From assembly GCF_026262505.1 (NCBI RefSeq), contig NC_067205.1, positions 12,958,001 through 13,022,000 on the forward strand: a stretch of 64,000 nucleotides of DNA. Reading direction: 5' to 3'. How positions within the stretch are numbered: the stretch's first letter is position 1; the number at the start of each line of letters is the position of its first letter. The notes beneath the pieces are model-generated. The model was not told the origin of the DNA and ran no database searches. It saw nothing but the letters and a program-made list of their open reading frames with translations. Positions 58,635-64,000 of this stretch are shown here, piece after piece. The DNA comes from Trichomonas vaginalis G3. Taxonomy: Eukaryota > Parabasalia > Trichomonadida > Trichomonadidae. A program made the translations under genes and the position numbers.

Positions 58635-59296
58635 TTACCCTACTTGTTTGAAGTTGTCAAAATACTCTGTTATTTTTTCCTTTAACAATGGCAAATCTTC
58701 TTTGAAGGTAAAAATTGTACAACCTTTAATATCATAGTGTGTTTGAGGTAACGTATCTTGAACTATTTGTTTCACATCTTCATTTGGAGTCATTGAAATC
58801 TGTAAGTTTTCGCGATAGAACCAATTTCTGTCAGATTTGTAAATCTTAGCAAGGTCGTAAAAGCTTTTGTTGTTTCTTCTGACTAAATGCAACATAACCA
58901 TGTCACTATCTTCCATATCTTCAGTATAAATCATATACTTATAGTTCTTTTCCTTTCCTTTTGGTACCGAACGTGGTATTCTTTTCTGAATGTTTTTGTC
59001 TTCTTTCATCATATCTTCTCTCTGCTTTGTACAAAGTTCGTCAAGTAGCATAAGTATGAGAATTCTCGGTCTAGAGGAATTTCACTCAAAAGTTCTTGTA
59101 TGCTTTGGTTTTTGAACCAATCGTCTGCGTGTTTAGTGTCTGGAGCAAAACATGCAGTCAAAATACTTTGCATTTGGTACATATCGTCTTTGACCGAACG
59201 AATTAGACGCAATTGTTTGTTATATTGTATCCATTCATATTCTTCATTTATAGCTTCATGGACTATAACTGTTGTTGTGTTCTCTGTTGTTGACAT
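58635..59296 (-). pseudogene. KilA-N/DUF3627-type gene remnant, outer Polinton
   Basis: Starts at ATG 59296 with MSTTENTTTVIVHEAINEEYEWIQYNKQLRLIRSVKDDMYQMQSI, almost the same as the start of 38323-39150, and closes with the same C-terminal domain (LHLVRRNNKSFYDLAKIYKSDRN and the rest). Compared with that copy it looks broken, about two breaks, and part of the middle is absent. Its promoter block also matches. The closeness of the copies, against the divergence of the capsid genes, suggests recent exchange between element lineages. Confidence 0.75.
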
Positions 59297-59698
59297 ATCT
59301 GTCTTTATATTCCGGATAAAAAAATATTTTATAAAAAACTAACTTTATTTTTGGAATTTTGTGAAAACTCAACGGTTTGACACATGCCATATGCCATTTT
59401 ACTCAGAATTTTATGCTGAATTCAGCAAAAATAATGTTTATGTTAGAATGTTAGATCTAACACGTTTTCTAACATGGTCTAAAACACACAAAACTCATGA
59501 AAACAATTTATTTTTAACACTTTCACAAAAAAATAAAAAATAATGTTTATGTTAGAATGTTAGATCTAACACGTTTTCTAACCACTTTTCTAACATGGTC
59601 TAAAACACACAAAACTCATGAATTCTCGTGAATTTCCTTAAGATAGAAAAAATAAAGTTAGTTTTTTATAAAATATTTTTTTATTTTGTATAAAAGAT
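59297..59698. promoter_or_regulatory. Divergent control region with GTTAGA/TCTAAC operators
   Basis: On the left (minus strand) is the AT block of the KilA-N remnant, and on the right (59615-59698) the AT block of the 59699 gene. Between them the palindrome GTTAGATCTAAC occurs twice (near 59449 and 59559), each preceded by GTTAGAAT and followed by half-sites TTCTAAC at 12-bp spacing (ACGTTTTCTAAC, then CACTTTTCTAAC in the second copy), then ATGGTCTAAAACACACAAAA in both. The direct duplication is about 110 bp. CAACGGTTTGACAC near 59370 recalls the same phrase near the inner element's tips. Confidence 0.7.
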
Positions 59699-60640
59699 AT
59701 GATTTCAACAATCGGCACAACAACAATTCAAACAACAACTTCACTAAACTCTTTAGTTATGAATCCAACATCTATGTTAGTTGAGATGAAAAGCTTCATT
59801 CCTTCTTCATATACTTTTGAGACAGAAATCCAGAAGATAAAGCAAGAACTTTTAACAAGTACTTTGGACTGTTGTGCGAAAGATGAACAAAATGAACAGT
59901 ATCTTTACGACATGCAGGACCTGGTGGAACATTTACCCAAATTGCCTGAAATCCAACAACAAAAGCTCACTATTCCTGAATTCGATGAAATAGAAGTAAA
60001 AACAACCGACTCAGTAGAAATAAAGAAGTTCATACGTAAAGTAAATTATGAGTTTCTTGGATTTCATTGCAACCATAAGGTTATGGACAAAGATTGCGAT
60101 ATGGTATATAAGAATGTTTCTGACATATATAAATCTGAAGAATTTAAGACCTACGACAACTTTGTTTCGTTAGTTGCTGAATGTGTATGGCAGATAAGAG
60201 ATAAAGATAAAAGATGTAAAATATGGAACGAACAAATCAGACCTACATATTCTGAGTTAAAGAAAACCATTGACGCCTTAGTTGTTCTAGCAGGTCAAAT
60301 TTCAATGTATAACGCAAAAATGAATCCGCAATGTTCAAAATGTAAAGCAGCAATAAGGAAATATAACTACTCCGTCAAAGAGATAGAACGTATGCGAAAC
60401 GACTATGCTGACTTAAAGAAAGAAGTAGAGAAACCAGCAGAAGATAAAATGGACATGTTAGCATTTCTGAACAAAAACTATCCAACAGCTGACGATTTCC
60501 TATTATCTGATGTCAAGAAGAAGTATAAAGAAACCTTCGGCATAGTTAAAATTTTTGATATTCTTCGTGAAGAAATAGAAGCTACAAAACTGTTTAAAGT
60601 CATGAACCATCGCAACATATACCATGTAAAACGCTTGTAA
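59699..60640 (+). CDS. 313-aa helical protein flanked by inverted operator repeats
   Basis: ATG 59699. A Thr/Ser-rich start (ISTIGTTTIQTTTSLNSL) leads into a helical protein with several Cys/His: FHCNHKVMDKDCDMVYKN near residue 122 and NPQCSKCKAAIRKYN near 205, the latter a CxxC pair. The second half is a coiled coil (SVKEIERMRNDYADLKKEVEKPAEDKM). No family recognised. It sits under the same promoter block as the KilA-N gene and is flanked by inverted copies of the GTTAGATCTAAC operator (59557-59594 and 60651-60690). A DNA-binding regulator is a fair guess because of the setting, not because of a known domain. Frame intact. Confidence 0.65.
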   Translation: MISTIGTTTIQTTTSLNSLVMNPTSMLVEMKSFIPSSYTFETEIQKIKQELLTSTLDCCAKDEQNEQYLYDMQDLVEHLPKLPEIQQQKLTIPEFDEIEVKTTDSVEIKKFIRKVNYEFLGFHCNHKVMDKDCDMVYKNVSDIYKSEEFKTYDNFVSLVAECVWQIRDKDKRCKIWNEQIRPTYSELKKTIDALVVLAGQISMYNAKMNPQCSKCKAAIRKYNYSVKEIERMRNDYADLKKEVEKPAEDKMDMLAFLNKNYPTADDFLLSDVKKKYKETFGIVKIFDILREEIEATKLFKVMNHRNIYHVKRL

Positions 60641-60648
60641 ATAGTTAT

Positions 60649-60692
60649 GTTAGAAAAGTGGTTAGAAAACGTGTTAGATCTAACATGCTACC
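60649..60692. promoter_or_regulatory. GTTAGA operator array, downstream copy
   Basis: GTTAGAAAAGTG, GTTAGAAAACGT and GTTAGATCTAAC follow at 12-bp spacing. The stretch is the exact inverted copy of about 38 bp at 59557-59594, so the gene 59699-60640 lies between the two. CTACCC follows, the half-site used before 37682. Confidence 0.75.
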
Positions 60693-60705
60693 CTAAAAGT
60701 ATTTT

Positions 60706-61566
60706 TCAATACTTTTTCAGCACTTTTCCGTAGTTATATATGAAAGACAATTCGAGATAAAAGTCATAGTACAATGGAATAATATGTTGCACACCATTTG
60801 TTGTTAACCAAACTTGAAAGTCAGAGAAACTGTTACTAGGTGGTTCGTAGAATTTAGAAGCAAAGTCATAAAAGTCCTTACCAATACATAGAAAACTATT
60901 GTTGCTTGAACTGAAACTTGCATGACACATAACATTTTGAGGGTCAAACACGTTTCTATAAACCATCAAATCTGCTGGTGGAAGTATAAATTTAAATGGA
61001 CCATCTGGTGGTAATGGTTCGTTCTGGTTTAGTAACCGAAGAAATTGTGCCCAAGAACGTTTGTCTACTTCCCAAAATAAAAACTCTGTATCTCTTGGAG
61101 GGTTAATTTCAATCTTTTGAAATGAAACGGTGGAGTTCATCTTGTCATATTCTAGTTTCAGATAGTATGTTCCATTTAGTAAAGAGTCGTATTTTTCTTG
61201 AAATTCCCAATAATATTTGTTCATTTGAGTTTGAAAGTCATTGAGAGTTTTTTCAAGACTTTCGTCTGAACGAATTGTAAAGATTTTTATTTCGTCAAAT
61301 TTGTCTATGAGACCATCAGGACCTTTATACTGCCCATGAAAATATACTGCGAACATAAATGCGTTAGTTCTATTTGAAAACAAAACTCTTCTAAATCCTA
61401 TTGCCTTTGCATCTGAAGGACTTTGAAGCCAACAAATTGGATAGTCAAACCTGTATGCTCGGGATGAAATTTCTTCATCTGAAATAGTCCTACCAGCATT
61501 TGTAAAGATATAGTCTAACGGGTTTGTATCTGCTACTTTTGTTTTTTGTTTTTCAACCTGAAGCAT
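60706..61566 (-). CDS. Virion-type protein, outer Polinton member of the three-gene family
   Basis: 286 residues from ATG 61566, with ATATATTTTTACATATATTAA before it. The block YRFDYPICWLQSPSDAKAIGFRRVLFSNRTNAFMFAVYF lies near residue 38 and matches in pattern FKFPTDWIVNINEEKYIGITSMYITRAFRKVEFILQVEI of 43986-44843. Next comes a shared phase of strand and helix (FDEIKIFTIRSDESLEKTLNDFQTQMNKYYWEFQ against MYRYFNDSTTLEDCIITFYENFQKKFN). The C-terminal half is beta-rich with LPPDG-like loops (PPDGPFKFILPPADLMVY), as LLPPDGKDCLYIEAQL in the other. Thus both are one family; function unknown, probably a minor virion protein. Frame intact. Confidence 0.65.
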   Translation of the reverse strand: MLQVEKQKTKVADTNPLDYIFTNAGRTISDEEISSRAYRFDYPICWLQSPSDAKAIGFRRVLFSNRTNAFMFAVYFHGQYKGPDGLIDKFDEIKIFTIRSDESLEKTLNDFQTQMNKYYWEFQEKYDSLLNGTYYLKLEYDKMNSTVSFQKIEINPPRDTEFLFWEVDKRSWAQFLRLLNQNEPLPPDGPFKFILPPADLMVYRNVFDPQNVMCHASFSSSNNSFLCIGKDFYDFASKFYEPPSNSFSDFQVWLTTNGVQHIIPLYYDFYLELSFIYNYGKVLKKY

Positions 61567-61591
61567 TTAATATATGTAAAAATATATTGTT

Positions 61592-61993
61592 TTAAAATGG
61601 TATGCCATAGTCTGTAATTTCAATTGTTTCATCTTCTAGTTCGTCGACAAATTCGAATACAATATCTCCAAATTTGCCTTTGTTCTTATTGTTTTCAGAA
61701 CGAGTGACCCAACGTAAGTTTTCAAGTCTATTGTCGTTTCTTATATGGTTTATATGGTCTACAAAAGGTAAATTGTTAGGATTCAGTATAAAATGAGTTG
61801 CAATGACAACATGTTTAAGATAGTGTTTTCCACCCATCTTCATAATAGCATATCCGTCATTTCGCTCCCATTCGCTTAAAACTCTTTTTGTCTTTTTGTT
61901 TCTGACTTCAAATGACTCACAACAGTGAATTTCATATTTCTCATCTAACAAACAAGTTTCCCAACGGTCTTCTCCAACAAACTCAGCGTACAT
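61592..61993 (-). CDS. HNH homing-type endonuclease, outer Polinton
   Basis: 133 residues from ATG 61993 (with TTTTTTATTTGAA before it). The N-terminal part, with YEIHCCESFEVRNKKTKRVLSEWERNDGYAIMKMGGKHYLKHVVIATHFI, is the NUMOD4-like strand region usual in free-standing phage and viral HNH enzymes. The nuclease core follows: the HV-x-x-ATHF helix start, then VDHINHIRNDNRLENLRWVTRSENNKNK with the central DH, N and H positions of the HNH fold. The C-terminus is acidic. Such enzymes cut DNA at long sites and spread into alleles lacking them; lying directly beside the polymerase gene is typical. Frame intact. Confidence 0.87.
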   Translation of the reverse strand: MYAEFVGEDRWETCLLDEKYEIHCCESFEVRNKKTKRVLSEWERNDGYAIMKMGGKHYLKHVVIATHFILNPNNLPFVDHINHIRNDNRLENLRWVTRSENNKNKGKFGDIVFEFVDELEDETIEITDYGIPF

Positions 61994-62009
61994 TTCAAAT
62001 AAAAATTTT

Positions 62010-64000
62010 TTACTTCATGCAATGTTTTATTTCTGTGCCGTCTTCAAGTATGCCCCAATATTTCCTTTTCGATATTACATGAACTTCGGAAAATACCTTA
62101 TCTAGCTTAAAACAGCCCATCTTCTCACCGACCATACCCATTTCAATGAGTTTGTTGTATCCTTCTTCGTTCGTCATGAGTGCGTCAATGTTCTCATAGT
62201 AAACCTTGACTTTGGATTTGACTTCGGAGAAGAATTTGTTGTACTCGTCAAGGACTGCCTTTGCGAACTGAGGGTAAGACCAATGTTCGACAATAGGTTT
62301 TAATGTGGTTACTAAGCCACTTTGACCTTGAGTGAATTCGTACTTCAAAACAAAAGGAGAAAACCTTTCAACAAAGTTGTCGACCTTCTCATAATGTTTA
62401 CTCTTCATCTCTTGAGGTTTCTTAATGGAATATCCCCATGTCGAATTCATAAGCAATTTGAGTGTCATTGCAAGTTTGGGGTTTGAAGCTTTCCTAATAT
62501 CATACAGTTGTTGTATGACTTTTCCAACTGTAGAGTTCCTTCCCGGGAACTCACCATCTTAGTTTGGAATTCCAGTCGGAATATATTGGACAAACCTCAT
62601 GTACGCAGCGTTAAGGTCGACATAGTATATCTTTTCATCTGAGTCGAACTTGTCGCAACCAATTGGTCCAGTTTGTGGAAATTCAAGTGAGTCTCTTATC
62701 TTCTGCGAAACTTCTCCTGTTATCTCATAAACATCGTCGAAGCAACCTGTTTCATATAAAACCTTCTGACCTAACTCAGATGCTCTCCAATACAATTTGA
62801 CGTCAATTGGATGTCTCAATGGAAGTTTGTTTATAGCATCTTGAAGTTCTTGCAACCTCATTGGAAGTTCTTCTGGTTCAGGTTGGTATCCGAACAATCC
62901 AACTCCTTGTGGAACTGTGTACTTCTTTTGTACTAGAACTTTGTCTGGAACAACTTTTGGTCTTGCTAACAATGAAAAGTTTGTTTCGTCTTTTGGTACA
63001 AAAGTTTCTGTCAGCTTGTCATCTGGAATTGGTTCCAACAAACCTTTCTCGAAAAGAATGTTAACAGCTCTGACAATGTTGCACTTGCCTTTTCCGAACA
63101 ATGTGTTTGTAAGACTTTCGTTCAACATGAAGTGGTTGTGGACAATTACAATCTTCAACCATGGTAAGTCTTTGTCAACAACATAGTCGTCATGTGAAGA
63201 ACCTTTAGCTGTAGGTATGTTGACTCGGATATTGACATTTGCCAACGGTGCAATTTTTGCCAATTGACCTCTGAGAATGTACCTTGTCTTCACACATGAC
63301 TCAAGATACTTCATCTTCTCATCTGTAACAAGACCAGAGTTCCTGAGACATGTAAGAATGCAAGGTTCGTTGACAATTGTTTCAATTGAATTGTAAATTC
63401 CATACCTTGTCAAGTCAATGTCAGACTTATTTATGAACGGGAAGTATCCAGCATGTTGTCTGACTGCTTGAGGGTTAGGTTGGTACCATTCGAACTTGAC
63501 ACTTGCAATTCCTTCAATTGCATTCAAAATGTCTGAGTCGGAGTCAACCATTTGTTCTCTCTTTGTAGTCTTGAAAGCGTCAAGAAGTTTTGCGGCTGTT
63601 TGTTCATTGCCATGTGCATAGTAAATGTGACCATCCAAATCTGTTATGGTCAATCTGAGATTGTGTCCTTTCTTATTTCCGTCTTGTATGGCAGCAAGTA
63701 CACCCATGAAGCCTTCTTTGTTCTTTCCTTCGTCAAAGTTTACTGTAAAGGTTCGACCAGATGTAATTTGACTTCTAACTTCACGATACTTTTCATATGA
63801 ATATCTTGTTCTTTCCATGGGAGCATGTGCGTCTTCACCTTTTCCTTTTTTCCTTCTCAAAGGATGCAATTGTTCGTCATGTTTCCAATAGAATCTGGCA
63901 AAGCCGTCGTGTCCTTCAACTTGAGGTTCACTAACATCGAAAGGCATGTCCATAAGACGTTCTTCTTCTAACCTCTCTAGTCTGTTTGGATAATTGGCAC
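62010..64000 (-). pseudogene. Divergent family-B DNA polymerase, outer Polinton, 5' end outside window
   Basis: Minus strand, so the N-terminus lies right of the window; the frame is still open at 64000. The large N-terminal region (63953 down to ~62800) is not readily assigned. Motif A is at YYVDLNAAYMRF near 62600, motif B at LLMNSTWGYSIK near 62440, and motif C at VYYENIDALMTNEEG near 62180, an unusual form of the YxDTDS site. The order A-B-C and the NSTWGY box identify a DNA_pol_B_2-type polymerase, but it is far from the polymerase in the inner element. Looks broken, about two breaks within the window. Confidence 0.8.

Larger units (their letters stand above)
25774..64000. mobile_element. 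Outer Polinton (Maverick), runs past the window end
   Basis: Fossil virus-like element interrupted by the inner Polinton (27727-48693). Visible parts are 25849-27726 and 48694-64000. Parts: a 363-aa acidic-tailed protein, a long coiled-coil/Pro-Gln protein, major capsid protein, penton-like candidate, SF3 helicase, packaging ATPase, KilA-N remnant, HNH endonuclease and family-B polymerase. Its left end lies somewhere in 25774-25848, abutting the IS3-like element; no terminal repeat is visible there, and the right end is outside the window. It looks broken, with roughly six breaks besides the insertion. Polintons are abundant in trichomonad genomes. Confidence 0.85.

Noticed and set aside
58168-58737. 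189-codon plus-strand frame as a gene
   Set aside because: It overlaps the end of the ATPase and the KilA-N remnant, has many Phe/Lys runs from the GGAAAATTTTTTCC repeats and no promoter motif.
25774-64000. Adenovirus-type cysteine protease
   Set aside because: A usual Polinton gene, but no frame in either element shows a His-Asp/Glu-Gln-Cys arrangement I could defend.

Overview
The window reads as nuclear DNA of a parabasalid protist (Trichomonas/Tritrichomonas type). The evidence is AT-rich, apparently intronless genes; DUF3447-type ankyrin proteins; a glycine-rich-domain protein; a CAMK-type kinase; a GT61 (DUF563) glycosyltransferase; and, above all, large Polinton (Maverick) virus-like elements, which are known to fill trichomonad genomes. 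Species cannot be fixed from the sequence alone.

Layout. 1-14354 is ordinary host DNA: two ankyrin/DUF3447 paralogues (one cut by the window edge), a GC-richer hairpin-rich island (about 3400-4400), a 585-aa protein that may be GSAP-like, a glycine-rich protein, a protein kinase, a leucine-rich-repeat/coiled-coil protein and a small bromodomain protein. 14355-25773 is a stack of DNA transposons around a GT61 gene. Two near-identical 1.27-kb TA-flanked elements lie in opposite orientation. An 8.4-kb element with an IS3/IS481-like DDE transposase has its transposase split by a 4-kb TIR element, which itself carries one of the 1.27-kb copies and a 1.25-kb element that is mostly one ~430-bp-arm palindrome. 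The same 8.4-kb element ends in a 250-bp satellite of nine units, each unit made of four hairpins.

25774-64000 is two Polintons, one inside the other. The inner one (27727-48693, 21 kb) is bounded by ~0.7-kb terminal inverted repeats with a gene in each arm and a 5-bp target duplication, and it sits inside a structural-type gene of the outer one. Both carry a double-jelly-roll major capsid protein, a packaging ATPase, a family-B DNA polymerase and a set of matching small virion-type genes; the inner has a DDE integrase and a phage-tail-type adhesin, the outer an SF3 helicase and an HNH endonuclease. Both are fossils with several breaks, although the inner TIR arms are almost identical, so the insertion is recent.

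The least expected signal is regulatory. Several Polinton genes are preceded by half-sites repeated every 12 bp and capped by a palindrome. There are three half-site variants plus a separate 12-bp array, and one variant is shared by the KilA-N gene and the TIR gene. Several divergent gene pairs have start codons only 16-18 bp apart around a short TTTTTATT-type motif. A ~90-bp promoter block recurs upstream of several genes in both elements. Together these suggest a virus-like early/late programme that seems not to be described for these elements.
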